Positions 21,184-30,395 are shown, numbered from the stretch's first letter. The stretch: 64,000 nucleotides of DNA from Palaemon carinicauda (GCF_036898095.1 NC_090761.1:45164625-45228624), one strand, 5' to 3'. Notes: generated by a model from the letters alone, not told the origin. Numbers and translations are program-made.

Positions 21184-24087
21184 TTAAGGGAATGTAGTGG
21201 CTGAGCCCTCACCTACTACTGCACTCGCTGCTACGAATGGTCCCAGGGTGTAGCAGTTCTCGTAAAGAGACTGGACATCTTTGAGATAAAATGATGCAAA
21301 CACTGACTTGCTCCTCCAATAAGTTGCATCCATAATACTCTGCAGAGAACGGTTCTGTTTAAAGGCCATCGAAGTGGCTACAGCTCTCACTTCGTGGGTC
21401 CTTACCTTCAGCAAAGCAAGGTCTTCATCCTTCATGTGAGAATGAGCTTCTCTAATCAGAAGCCTTATATAATACGAAACTGCGTTTTTGGACATAGGCA
21501 TCGAAGGTTTCTTGATGGCACACCATAAGGCCTCTGATTGTCCTCGTATAGGTTTTGACCTTTTAAGATAGTATTTCAGAGCTCTGACAGGGCAAAGAAC
21601 TCTCTCTAGCTCGTTACCCACCATGTTGGAAAGGCTAGGAATTTCGAACGATCTAGGCCAAGGACGTGAAGGAAGTTCATTTTTAGCTAAAAATCCGAGC
21701 TGTAAAGAACATGTTGCTGATTCGGATGTGAATCCTATGTTCTTGCTGAAGGCGTGAACCTCACTAACTCTTTTGGCTGTCGCAAGGCAGACGAGGAAAA
21801 GAGTTTTGATAGTAAGGTCTTTGAAGGAAGCTGACTGGAGAGGTTCGAACCTAGGAGACATAAGGAACCTTAAGACTACGTCTAGATTCCAGCCTGGAGT
21901 GGACAAACTACGTTCTTTAGAAGTCTCGAAAGATTTAAGGATGTCTTGTAGGTCCTTGTTGGAGGAAAGATCCAAACCTCTGTGGCGGAGAACTGAAGCC
22001 AACATACTTCTGTACCCTTTAATAGTAGGAGCCGAAAGAGATCTAACATTCCTAAGATGTAACAGGAAGTCAGCAACTTGGGTTACAGAGGTATTGGTAG
22101 AGGAAACTGCATTGGCTCTGCACCAGCTTCGGAAGACTTCCCACTTGGATTGATAGACTCTACGAGTGGATATCCTCCTTGCTCTGGCAATCGCTCTGGC
22201 TGCCTCCTTCGAAAAGCCTCTAGCTCTAGCGAGTCTTTCGACAGTCTGAAGGCAGTCAGACGAAGAGCGTGGAGGTTTGGGTGTACCTTCTTTACGTGAG
22301 GTTGACGTAGAAGGTCCACTCTTAGAGGGAGAGTCCTGGGAACGTCGACCAGCCATTGTAGTACCTCTGTGAACCATTCTCTTGCAGGCCAAAGGGGAGC
22401 AACCAGCGTCAGCCGTGTCCCTTCGTGAGAGACGAACTTCTGAATGACTCTGTTGATGATCTTGAACGGCGGGAATGCATATAGGTCGAGATGGGACCAA
22501 TCCAGCAGAAAAGCATCCACGTGAACTGCTGCTGGGTCTGGAACTGGGGAACAGTACAAAGGGAGCCTCTTGGTCATGGAGGTGGCGAACAGATCTATCG
22601 TTGGCTGACCCCACAAGGTCCAAAGTCTGTTGCACACGCTCTTGTGAAGGGTCCATTCCGTGGGGATGACTTGATCTTTCCTGCTGAGGCGATCTGCTGA
22701 GACGTTCATATTGCCCTGAATGAACCTCGTTACCAGTGTGAGGTTTAGACTTCTTGACCAAATGAGGAGGTCCCTTGCTATCTCGTACAGCTTCCTCGAA
22801 TGGGTCCCTCCCTGCTTGGAGATGTATGCCAAGGCTGTGGTGTTGTCGGAGTTCACCTCCACCACCTTGTTTAGCAGGAGGGACTTGAAGTTCATTAAGG
22901 CCAGATGAACTGCCAGCAACTCCTTGCAGTTGATGTGAAGCGTTTCCTGTTCCTTGTTCCATGTTCCCGAGCATTCCTGTCCGTCCAAGGTCGCGCCCCA
23001 GCCCGAGTCTGATGCGTCCGAAAAGAGATGAAGATTGGGGGTCTGAATCGCTAACGATAGACCCTCCTTGAGAAGGATGTTGGTCTTCCACCACATGAGA
23101 GTAGTCTTCATCTCTTTGGTGACAGGAATAGAGACCGCTTCGAGCGTCAAATCCTTGTCCCAGTGAGCTGCTAGATGGAATTGGAGAGGGCGGAGGTGGA
23201 GTCTCCCTAACTCGATGAACAGAGCTAACGATGACAGGGTCCCTGTTAGACTCATCCACTGTCTCACCGAGCATCTGTTCCTCTTCAGCATGCTCAGAAT
23301 GCACTCTAGGGCTTGGCTGATTCTTGGGGCCGACGGAAAAGCCCGAAAAGCTTGACTCCGAATCTCCATTCCCAGGTAAACGATGGATTGGGAGGGAATA
23401 AGCTGGGACTTTTCTAAGTTGACCAAAAGACCCAGTTCCTTGATCAAGTCCAAAGTCCAGTTGAGACTCTCCAGACAGCGACGACTTGTGGGGGCTCTTA
23501 ATAGCCAGTCGTCTAAATAAAGGGAGGCTCTGATGTCCGCCAAGTGGAGGAATTTTGCAATATTCCTCATCAGACGCGTAAACACCATAGGCGCTGTGCT
23601 TAGGCCAAAACACAGGGCTTGGAATTGGTACACAACCTTTCCAAAAACGAATCTCAGGAAAGGTTGGGAGTCTGGATGAATAGGAACGTGAAAGTAAGCG
23701 TCTTTCAGATCCAACGAGACCATCCAGTCCTCCTGCCTGACCGCTGCTAGGACCGACTTCGTCGTCTCCATAGTGAACGTCTGCTTGGTGACATAAGCAT
23801 TGAGCGCACTGACGTCCAGCACCGGTCTCCAACCTCCTGTCTTCTTGGCCACCAGAAAGAGACGGTTGTAGAAGCCCGGGGATTGATGGTCCCGGACTAT
23901 CACCACTGCCTTCTTCTGTAACAGGAGCGACACCTCCTGGTGTAACGCTAGCCTCTTGTCCTTTTCCTTGTAGTTGGGAGAGAGGTTGATGGGAGAAGTG
24001 GTCAGAGGGGGATTGCAGCAGAATGGTATCCTGTAACCCTCCCTTAGCCACTTGACAGACTGGGCGTCTGCACCTCTTCTTTCCCAA
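21184..24087 (-). CDS. Tyrosine recombinase of DIRS element A
   Basis: Site-specific recombinase that in DIRS elements inserts a circular DNA copy without target duplication. The recognisable domain is residues about 606-967 (22,270-21,184). It has an N-terminal core-binding part (VYQSKWEVFRSWC, then PTIKGYRSML) and a catalytic part with Arg in TAKRVSEVHAF (about 21,775), His-x-x-Arg in THEVRAV (about 21,395) and the nucleophile Tyr in FASFYLKDV (about 21,288). The upstream 605 residues overlap the RT frame on the same strand and show no domain. They are probably only an open frame, so the true start is unknown. The frame is the same as gag, separated from it by one UGA. Ends 35 residues after the catalytic domain in an Ala/Val-rich tail. 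Confidence 0.9.
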   Translation of the reverse strand: MGKKRCRRPVCQVAKGGLQDTILLQSPSDHFSHQPLSQLQGKGQEASVTPGGVAPVTEEGSGDSPGPSIPGLLQPSLSGGQEDRRLETGAGRQCAQCLCHQADVHYGDDEVGPSSGQAGGLDGLVGSERRLLSRSYSSRLPTFPEIRFWKGCVPIPSPVFWPKHSAYGVYASDEEYCKIPPLGGHQSLPLFRRLAIKSPHKSSLSGESQLDFGLDQGTGSFGQLRKVPAYSLPIHRLPGNGDSESSFSGFSVGPKNQPSPRVHSEHAEEEQMLGETVDESNRDPVIVSSVHRVRETPPPPSPIPSSSSLGQGFDARSGLYSCHQRDEDYSHVVEDQHPSQGGSIVSDSDPQSSSLFGRIRLGLGRDLGRTGMLGNMEQGTGNASHQLQGVAGSSSGLNELQVPPAKQGGGGELRQHHSLGIHLQAGRDPFEEAVRDSKGPPHLVKKSKPHTGNEVHSGQYERLSRSPQQERSSHPHGMDPSQERVQQTLDLVGSANDRSVRHLHDQEAPFVLFPSSRPSSSSRGCFSAGLVPSRPICIPAVQDHQQSHSEVRLSRRDTADAGCSPLACKRMVHRGTTMAGRRSQDSPSKSGPSTSTSRKEGTPKPPRSSSDCLQTVERLARARGFSKEAARAIARARRISTRRVYQSKWEVFRSWCRANAVSSTNTSVTQVADFLLHLRNVRSLSAPTIKGYRSMLASVLRHRGLDLSSNKDLQDILKSFETSKERSLSTPGWNLDVVLRFLMSPRFEPLQSASFKDLTIKTLFLVCLATAKRVSEVHAFSKNIGFTSESATCSLQLGFLAKNELPSRPWPRSFEIPSLSNMVGNELERVLCPVRALKYYLKRSKPIRGQSEALWCAIKKPSMPMSKNAVSYYIRLLIREAHSHMKDEDLALLKVRTHEVRAVATSMAFKQNRSLQSIMDATYWRSKSVFASFYLKDVQSLYENCYTLGPFVAASAVVGEGSATTFP

Positions 24088-24536
24088 GCTTGCCAGAAGA
24101 TCTTGAGTCTGGCTCCTACTGCTGTCTGGAGAGGAGGAGAGTCAATGTTTGCCTTTCGAAGGCTTGGGACCTTTCTTAGACCTGCCCCTGAAAGCGTCTG
24201 GACGGGTACTTCCTCGGCTGGGGGCTCTGCCACGAAAGGGCGGAATAAATCTTGTAGCAGGAGTATCGGCCACTGGGGTGCGGTAAGTTCTAGGAACCGA
24301 AGGAGCAACCTTAGCCTTACGAGCTGAAGAGGCCACAAGGTCATGAGTGTCCTTCTGAATAAGGGCCGCAGACAATTCCTTGATAAGCTCCTCAGGAAAC
24401 AGGAACTTAGAAAGCGGAGCAAAAAGTAACTGAGACCTTTGACAAGAGGTGATACCAGTGGAAAGGAAGGTGCAAAGTTGTTCCCTTTTCTTGAGTACTC
24501 CCGAAACAAACATGGAGGCAAGTTCGCCGGAACCAT
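22083..24536 (-). CDS. RT-RNase H-DNA methyltransferase polyprotein of DIRS element A
   Basis: Copies the element RNA. The conserved part starts near residue 145 (KIFWQAWERRGADAQ). RT follows, with WRPVLDVSALN, SLDLKDAYFHVPIHP, ALCFGLSTAP and the catalytic ASLYLDDWLL (about 23,515). RNase H has HLFSDASDSGWGATL (about 23,010), CKELLAVHLAL, VNSDNTTALAYI and ADRLSR. The C-terminal domain, PTIDLFAT, then YAFPPFKI (about 22,470), then APLWPAREWF, is the Dam-like adenine methyltransferase region typical of DIRS1-type elements. The frame is +1 relative to gag and overlaps its last 395 bp. The first ATG has no counterpart in element B, so frameshifting from gag is as likely as internal initiation. 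Confidence 0.92.
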   Translation of the reverse strand: MVPANLPPCLFREYSRKGNNFAPSFPLVSPLVKGLSYFLLRFLSSCFLRSLSRNCLRPLFRRTLMTLWPLQLVRLRLLLRFLELTAPQWPILLLQDLFRPFVAEPPAEEVPVQTLSGAGLRKVPSLRKANIDSPPLQTAVGARLKIFWQAWERRGADAQSVKWLREGYRIPFCCNPPLTTSPINLSPNYKEKDKRLALHQEVSLLLQKKAVVIVRDHQSPGFYNRLFLVAKKTGGWRPVLDVSALNAYVTKQTFTMETTKSVLAAVRQEDWMVSLDLKDAYFHVPIHPDSQPFLRFVFGKVVYQFQALCFGLSTAPMVFTRLMRNIAKFLHLADIRASLYLDDWLLRAPTSRRCLESLNWTLDLIKELGLLVNLEKSQLIPSQSIVYLGMEIRSQAFRAFPSAPRISQALECILSMLKRNRCSVRQWMSLTGTLSSLALFIELGRLHLRPLQFHLAAHWDKDLTLEAVSIPVTKEMKTTLMWWKTNILLKEGLSLAIQTPNLHLFSDASDSGWGATLDGQECSGTWNKEQETLHINCKELLAVHLALMNFKSLLLNKVVEVNSDNTTALAYISKQGGTHSRKLYEIARDLLIWSRSLNLTLVTRFIQGNMNVSADRLSRKDQVIPTEWTLHKSVCNRLWTLWGQPTIDLFATSMTKRLPLYCSPVPDPAAVHVDAFLLDWSHLDLYAFPPFKIINRVIQKFVSHEGTRLTLVAPLWPAREWFTEVLQWLVDVPRTLPLRVDLLRQPHVKKVHPNLHALRLTAFRLSKDSLELEAFRRRQPERLPEQGGYPLVESINPSGKSSEAGAEPMQFPLPIPL

Positions 24537-26979
24537 CGCGAATTGCTTTATCCATACAGGACATTATAAGCATGGCCGAGTCCTTGTCAGAAGGGGCAGT
24601 CTTCTTGCTCAAGGCCCCCAGGCACCAGTCGAGAAAATTAAAAATCTCAAAGGCGCGAAAGACACCCTTTAAGAAGTGGTCTAAGTCAGAAAAAGTCCAG
24701 CAGACCTTAGAGCGCCTCATAGCCGATCTACGTGGAGAGTCAACCAAACTTGAGAAGTCAGCCTGGGCAGAGGCAGGGATTCCCAAGCCTGGTTCCTCTC
24801 CTGTGGCATACCATACGCCCGCCTTAGAAGTCAGCTTAGTAGGAGGAAACATAAATGAAGTCTTCCCTAGTTGCTGTTTGGACTGCAACCAATCCCCTAA
24901 CATTCTTAAAGCTCTCTTAGAGGATCTAGCAAAGACGAGCTTAGTGTAGGCCGACTTAACAGGTTGCATGCCTAGAGAAAACTCTGATGGAGGAGAGCGA
25001 GGGGTAGCAGAAACAAAATGATCCGGGTAAACCTCTCTGAAAAGAGCCAGGACCTTGCGAAAGTCAATGGAGGGTGGTAACGACTTGGGTTCCTCCACGT
25101 CCGAAGAGGGATCATCAAGGTGCGCAGCTTCCTCCTCAGAAACCTCATCACCTGAGTGTTGAGAAGCAAGAGGTAAAGTTACAGCGGTATGCTGAACGGC
25201 AGAATCCTGACAAGCGGGTGCATAAACACTTGCGGTCTCATCCTCAAGTCTCTGTTGAAGAGGATGAGGGCTGGTAATGACAAAGTCATGAGGCTGGGAT
25301 GAAGGAGGTTCTGCGGAGGTTTGAGGAGCAAGTGTGGTGAGAGGCGACTGTAATAAAACCTGAGGTTCAGGCTGCAAAGACTGGTCAAGTAGAGGAGAAG
25401 GTGGTAGATGCATGCGTTGAGTTGGCTGACTCATTGCATGAGGTTCCTGTCTCAAGAGTTGCGCTTGCTTCAAGGGTTGAGGTGGCTGCGCAGTAAGAGA
25501 TTCCTGTCTCACGAGTTGAGGTTCTTGAGGTGTGAGCTGCGAGAGTTGAGGTGGCGGCTGCGCAGAAAGCGGCTCCTGTCTCACGAGTTGAGGTTCTTGA
25601 GGTGCTTGCCTCGAGAGTTGAGGTTCTCGCCTCGAGGAAAGTGGAGGTAGCAGCTGCGAGAGCTGAGGTGGCTGCCTCAAGGATGGTAGAGGTTGTCGTA
25701 CCTCAAGAGGTTGCTGCCTCGAGGATGGTCTTACTGCAAGAAACTCTTGCCTCAAAGGAAGAGGAGGTTGTAAGGCATAAGACTCCTGTCCCCATTGTTG
25801 AGGAGGTTGTCGCGTGGTAAGAGGTTCCTGCCTCAAGGAAGGTGGAGGTTGCTGCACAACGCTGGTATCTGGCAACTCCCAACGCGGTAGCTCACGCATG
25901 GAGGTAGCTTGAGGAACCTCAACTTCGTACGTCTGGCAGACTGGACTGCGTAGAGGAGGAGGAGCGCTCGCAGGAGGAGGTGTAACCTTCTCTGCCTGAA
26001 ACTCACGCATTAAGACCGCAAGCTGCGACTGCATGGACTGCAGCAAAGCCATCTTGGGATCAACAGACGATGAGGTCTGTTGAGGCAAAGCCTTAACAGA
26101 AGTTGAGGTCTGTTGAGGCATCGCCTTACCTCTCTTAGGAGGTGTGCAGTCACCTGATGACTGCGGCGAGTCAGAGCTAGCCCAATGACTACATCCGGGC
26201 TGTTGAACTCGTGTGGTCTGGACTTTACGCTTAAGAGGTCTTGAGACCTGAGTCCAGCGTTTTCTCCCCGAAAATTCTTCTGCAGACGAGGAAAATAAAG
26301 GCTCAATCGTCTGAGAGTGGAAGTGACGATCTCTGTAAGATACGCCCGCAACCACCGAGGATACTGCTGTGCGCCGATCAAGGCCTGCCGAACCCTTTTG
26401 CCCTTTGACATTGCTTCTCCCCTGGGCTTGGGAGCTTGCAAGAGGTCCCGGACTGGGAGGACGACTGGCACGCACAGAAGTACCCTCACGCACAACACTG
26501 ACACTGACACTAGCACTCGGCACAGCACTGGCACTACCACTTCCCACTGCACTTTTCACTTTAAGTTCCTTGACGTCCGCCAAGAGGAACTTGTGGTCAC
26601 TCACTACCGACTCCACTTTATCACCTAAAGCCTGAATGGCACGTAAAACATCAGACATATCAGGCTGAGCACAAATAGTAGGTTCGGGGGTAGCCACTAC
26701 AGGGGGAGGAAAAGGTTGAGGATCATGGGGTGAGGAATAAAGCGAAGAGCGAGCCGAACTCCTCCTAACTCTCTCTCTCTCTAACTTAGTGGTATACTTG
26801 AGGAATCGAACAAAATCAAGTTCCGAAAGTCCGGCGCATTCCTCACATCGATCTTCCAACTGACAGGATTTTCCCCTACAGTCGGAACAAACGGTGTGAG
26901 GATCAACCGAGGCCTTCGGAATACGCCTAATACAAGTCCTACATCGTCTTTGGGGAGGAGCTTGAGAAAGGTCGGACAT
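24142..26979 (-). CDS. Gag-like protein of DIRS element A
   Basis: Presumed structural RNA-binding protein. Residues 12-50 hold a cysteine-rich module (CRTCIRRI, VCSDCRGKSC, CEEC) shared with elements B and D. Residues about 60-340 are Ser/Pro/Gln-rich with basic patches. Residues about 350-560 are an extreme Gln/Pro repeat (units like RQEPLTARQPP). From about 620 a conserved globular part begins (DFRKVLALFREVYPDHFV, then DWLQSKQQLGKTSF, then FRAFEIFNFLDWCLGAL). The tail is RGR- and Lys-rich, suited to nucleic-acid binding. The start ATG gives MSDLSQ, which B also has as MSDHSQ. 945 residues, uninterrupted. Stop codon UGA followed by CU. Confidence 0.9.
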   Translation of the reverse strand: MSDLSQAPPQRRCRTCIRRIPKASVDPHTVCSDCRGKSCQLEDRCEECAGLSELDFVRFLKYTTKLERERVRRSSARSSLYSSPHDPQPFPPPVVATPEPTICAQPDMSDVLRAIQALGDKVESVVSDHKFLLADVKELKVKSAVGSGSASAVPSASVSVSVVREGTSVRASRPPSPGPLASSQAQGRSNVKGQKGSAGLDRRTAVSSVVAGVSYRDRHFHSQTIEPLFSSSAEEFSGRKRWTQVSRPLKRKVQTTRVQQPGCSHWASSDSPQSSGDCTPPKRGKAMPQQTSTSVKALPQQTSSSVDPKMALLQSMQSQLAVLMREFQAEKVTPPPASAPPPLRSPVCQTYEVEVPQATSMRELPRWELPDTSVVQQPPPSLRQEPLTTRQPPQQWGQESYALQPPLPLRQEFLAVRPSSRQQPLEVRQPLPSLRQPPQLSQLLPPLSSRREPQLSRQAPQEPQLVRQEPLSAQPPPQLSQLTPQEPQLVRQESLTAQPPQPLKQAQLLRQEPHAMSQPTQRMHLPPSPLLDQSLQPEPQVLLQSPLTTLAPQTSAEPPSSQPHDFVITSPHPLQQRLEDETASVYAPACQDSAVQHTAVTLPLASQHSGDEVSEEEAAHLDDPSSDVEEPKSLPPSIDFRKVLALFREVYPDHFVSATPRSPPSEFSLGMQPVKSAYTKLVFARSSKRALRMLGDWLQSKQQLGKTSFMFPPTKLTSKAGVWYATGEEPGLGIPASAQADFSSLVDSPRRSAMRRSKVCWTFSDLDHFLKGVFRAFEIFNFLDWCLGALSKKTAPSDKDSAMLIMSCMDKAIRDGSGELASMFVSGVLKKREQLCTFLSTGITSCQRSQLLFAPLSKFLFPEELIKELSAALIQKDTHDLVASSARKAKVAPSVPRTYRTPVADTPATRFIPPFRGRAPSRGSTRPDAFRGRSKKGPKPSKGKH
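25395..25860. repeat. Degenerate repeat inside gag of element A
   Basis: About 450 bp of imperfect units around GTTGAGGTTCTTGAGGTG and TCCTGTCTCACGAGTTGAGG, coding for Gln/Pro/Leu/Arg repeats. It occupies the same position in gag as the different repeat of element B. Confidence 0.8.
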
Positions 26980-27189
26980 CTTGAATCAAAGAACAGTCAA
27001 GGGGGATTCCAATTAAAGCAAAAGATCGTTAACCATTAATCAAATCAATTTAAAAGCTATCTAAGCTAAGAGACAAGTTTCCAGTATAGCGAAAGCAGAA
27101 ATCTTAGAGCAATACTTCACCAAAAACCGTGAACAAGACTCCAAAATTATAAGCGTATCCATGTAGGTCTTGCCGGAAGCACGACAGAG

Positions 27190-27360
27190 GAAAAATGGAG
27201 GTGGTGTCAACAAGAAGTACTGCAGTACCTGGCCACAGGTGGCGCTGGTGAGTACACCCCCTTCTAGTATAGTGATCGCTGGCGTATCCCTTCCGTAGAA
27301 TTCTGTCAGGCAACGGAGTTGACAGCTACATGATTATCGGGTAAGATTAATATTGAAAAA
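27190..27360. repeat. Right inverted terminal repeat of element A (5' end of element)
   Basis: Reverse complement of 20,493-20,655, ending in GGGTAAGATTAATATTGAAA plus AA. The tip beyond the shared part differs from the left tip, as in DIRS1. A leader of about 200 bp lies between it and the gag start. Confidence 0.95.
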
Positions 27361-28079
27361 TATTGTTTTAATTTTGTAAGCAATAGTATCTGTTTCCTTT
27401 CATAAAATATCTCATCCTCACCTACCAATTTTCATCTCCACCAACAAAGTAGGAAGGAGGTTATGTTTTCGCCCCTGTTTGTGTGTTTGTTATTTGTGTG
27501 CGTGTTTGTGAACAGCTTCTTGCCGACGATTTTAATCGTAGAATAATGAAACTTGCAGGGATTAACTGTTGTGCAAAAAGCTGAAAATGATTAAATTTTG
27601 AAAGGTCAAGGTCAAGGTTAAAGGCCAAGGTCATGGTCAAGCAAAATGTCCAATTCACTAATCAGCCATAAGTTTGGATATCGTTGTCACAGAGGTCTGC
27701 GCTCTACCGAGTGGCCCTCTAGTTAAATCTGTTATTTATTTCATTTCTAAAATCTTACTCCGAGATGTGAGCTATTTATTACATATAGTGTTGATTTTCA
27801 TCCTGATTTAAATCAACCGGTCATACTAACTGTTTACTTGACAACCTCACAAGATAAAAAAAATAATAGGGAAGTTCTCAGGTTCTTGCTGGGTCCCCCT
27901 GACCAGTATAAAAAATCAATGGGTGGTGCCCAGTGCCCCTTTCTTTCATGACTGTTCACTTTTTGCCCAGATTTCTGGGCATTCCACCGTATTTTTTGTG
28001 TAGAGTGAAATTAGAGTGGGGTAGGCATCCTGACACTAGGAAGTTGTCGTGTTACGTCAGGCCAGTATGAAAACCACTA
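27361..28079. other. Flanking DNA with an interspersed repeat
   Basis: Right flank of element A. 27,440-27,722 is listed separately. The rest, including TATAAAAAATC near 27,905, has no recognisable gene. Confidence 0.5.
27440..27722 (+). repeat. Interspersed repeat with AAGGTCAAGGTCA units
   Basis: Contains GGAAGGAGGTTATGTTTTCG, GTTTGTGAACAGCTTC, GAATAATGAAACTTGCAGGG, AAGGTCAAGGTCAAGGTT and, at its right edge, GCTCTACCGAGTGGCCCTCT. From memory this is a widespread non-coding repeat of crustaceans and other invertebrates. Its transposon class is not determined here. Confidence 0.6.
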
Positions 28080-28287
28080 CAACGTGAGGTAGCTCGCCTG
28101 TTCTCTACCTGCAGCTAGATGTGCTCTTGATCGAGGCGCAGGGCTGGATGACAATTCATCATAGCGCACTCTAGCTCCTTGGGTAAAGGTGAGGAGGGAT
28201 CAGGTGGAGAGCGATGAGCTACCTGGCGTGTGTGCTCAAGTGAATTATAGCACTTAGGTAACATGGCACTTTTCTCCTTGTGAGCGC
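28080..28287 (-). pseudogene. DIRS gag remnant, part 1 of a split copy
   Basis: Matches 12,480-12,690 (shared CCTGTTCTCTACCTGCAGCT, CTAGCTCCTTGGGTA and GGCACTTTTCTCCTTGTGAG). The match stops exactly at the left border of the solo-LTR candidate and resumes at 30,132. Confidence 0.6.
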
Positions 28288-30131
28288 TGTGGAAATTCTT
28301 TCCACGCTTTATTTTAGTTAACCCCGTTATTCAATTTTTTATTTTTTGTTTGTTATTTTCTGGGTTTTATGCATCTCGTTTTTCTTTTGTTTCCTTTGTA
28401 ACCTTCATTATTATACCCTTAAATATTCATTGCTGCTAACATGTCCATCATTCCCCTGTAATGCTTTACCTTTCATCACCTCATTCCTCTGTAGATGATT
28501 TTATCTCATTTCCTGAGCTCACAGTACATTGCTCTGACGATGCAACCGACCGTCAACAATTTTTAAAAAAACAGCGCTTGGTTGCGTTCTGTTCCAAATG
28601 CTCTTGAAGCTTTGGAAGTTTAACCACAATTGGTTTGTATTTAAGTAACTCTTTAATTTACATAATTCATTGATCTTAGCTTATTGCTATTTACATCTCG
28701 GTATAAGTCTCTTTAGCTAGGATTGTTTCCTGTGTTATTGAACATCACTAAACACCACTTAATTTTTTGTATGCATATTAATTTTTATAAGCCAGACAGT
28801 AGGATTTCTTTATAATTACTTTCCCCTGGAGTTTCAAGAATGATCCTTGTATTTATAAATAGCACCCTTCAGCAAACCAAGTACTCATGGAAATTTGAAG
28901 AAGAACCACTCGACCAGCTTGACCCAACTCAGCGGCGGCAGGCAGGAGGGTTCGAGCGCCCACTTAAAAAACAGGAAGCGTGGAAGACGGACGTAGGCAT
29001 AGCCCCTTCAACATGGACGCCGCTTCAACTACCTGTTGGTCAACCAGTTACTAACCAACAGTATGCCTTGCTTTGAGCCATTATTTAGAAGATAGGCTGA
29101 CGAAGACAAAACATGACAGTGCAGAACTGAAGATGCACCGTGTTCTTAACAGTTTACAAGATGCTTCCACCATAACGTCTACAATCAACCCTCAAGAGCG
29201 TGAGTACTAATTAACGGTGCTCAACCTTGGCCAAGGAACTGTCCCCCCTCTATATTGACGATGTGCACATTTAGCTAGGAAGTCATGTTCAAACTGTCTG
29301 GTTTAATCATTCGTAACGTGTCCGTTACTATAAGTTGTGTTCCTGTTCCCCTCTATCAAGTTTGAATTCTTTTGCCAGAGAGGAATGTGTTCAAAGTAGT
29401 GAGTAGAGCTTTTGGTATTATTTCAGTCACCATTTTTACTTTCATTGGTTGATTAATCATTTGATTATTGATTTACGATTTAATTGATTTGACCATTTTC
29501 TTGGCATTTTTCATTTTTCATATGCCATGCGGTCTTTATTCAAATTTCAATTTGGCAATTTTGCTGGTTTTTCCTGTGTCAGTTAGGTGAAAATTCCTGA
29601 GGTACTTTATGGAAATAAACACCATTTTTAGGTTAAAATTATTAACTGTTTTTAACTTAACCTTTATATATTGAAATGACTAAATGAGTTATCTCATGAG
29701 GTGAGATATGACTTAAGGTGAAGTTTATATTTACGTCAATGTAAAGCTATCGGTGTCAATCCTTTATTGTAATGTTCTACGGTATTAACTCCCGAGGGCC
29801 TTAAGAAGTTTTGACTTTTACAGTACTGCTCCCCCTAACGCTTTGTGAAACTGTCGTTAACGTAACTGATTCAGTCCAACCACACTTGATTGGGATTTAC
29901 TATTCTGTGCCATGGAGTAGCGTCTGAACATCAAGGTGATATCGGTGCCACCAGTCTTAGTGTAGAATAATCTTTGGACTTGAATGTGTGCAGGGAAAGC
30001 AAACCGTCTTCGTTGCGGTTCTCTAGTTTGTCAAGTGTGAGAGTGTTGGCGCTCTATCCTTCAGGCTCGGGTCCGGAAATCAGAAACGGGGAGGCTTTTC
30101 CCGGAATTATTTCACACTTAAATAAATAACA
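28288..30131. mobile_element. Solo LTR candidate (TGT...ACA) with 5 bp target duplication
   Basis: 1,844 bp beginning TGTGGAAATTC and ending TTAAATAAATAACA, flanked on both sides by AGCGC (28,283-28,287 and 30,132-30,136). The uninterrupted homologue at 12,690 reads GTGAGCGGGATGGAGA, which matches the two flanks joined with a single AGCG(C/G). TG/CA ends and a 5 bp duplication fit a Ty3/Gypsy or BEL LTR. No protein domain is visible inside, so it looks like a solo LTR or a short non-autonomous element. Orientation unknown. Confidence 0.75.
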
Positions 30132-30395
30132 AGCGCGATGGAGATGCACATAGTGACTGATGTAGCTAGAGCACTCAGAGGACAGAAAGCGCTTCTAACT
30201 GAGCACCTATCAGCGATTTTGTGGGTGCTCCATAGTGCTAGAGCACTCAAGCATAGGTGTGCGTATACAGTACACGTCCGAACCTACTATAGAGCCAATG
30301 GGTATTCTACAGGTGAGCATTTGCACCCATGCTTGACAGTGTGAGCACACACTGAAAAGTTAGCACACTGAGGTTAAGGTGAGAGTCCTGCATTC
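30132..30395 (-). pseudogene. DIRS gag remnant, part 2 of a split copy
   Basis: Continues the homology to 12,690-12,950 after the solo-LTR candidate (GATGGAGA.GCACATAG, AGAGCACTCAAGCA.AGGTG, TTAGCACACT.AGG). Same orientation and spacing as the unbroken copy. Confidence 0.6.

Larger units (their letters stand above)
20459..27360 (-). mobile_element. DIRS1-like retrotransposon, element A, structurally complete
   Basis: 6.9 kb, read on the minus strand: right ITR, gag, RT-RNase H-methyltransferase, tyrosine recombinase, internal complementary region (ICR), left ITR. The two ITRs match over about 160 bp with only a few differences. All three frames are open, and gag and recombinase lack internal stops. 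There is no LTR and no DDE integrase. The boundaries are defined by the ICR, which contains the complement of the left end (GTTATTTTCATTAG...) fused to the complement of the right end (...TTAATATTGAAAAA). This combination (ITR, ICR, recombinase and methyltransferase) is diagnostic of the DIRS1 group rather than Ngaro or PAT. Confidence 0.95.

Noticed and set aside
22300..24087. The first 600 residues of the recombinase frame as a distinct protein
   Set aside because: It overlaps the RT frame on the same strand, shows no domain, and B has a stop in it. Composition (Ser/Gly/Arg-rich) is what a shifted reading of RT would give.
24449..26635. Plus-strand open frames opposite gag of element A (and 36,429-38,398 opposite gag of B)
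   Set aside because: Antisense shadows created by the compositional bias of gag; no motifs.
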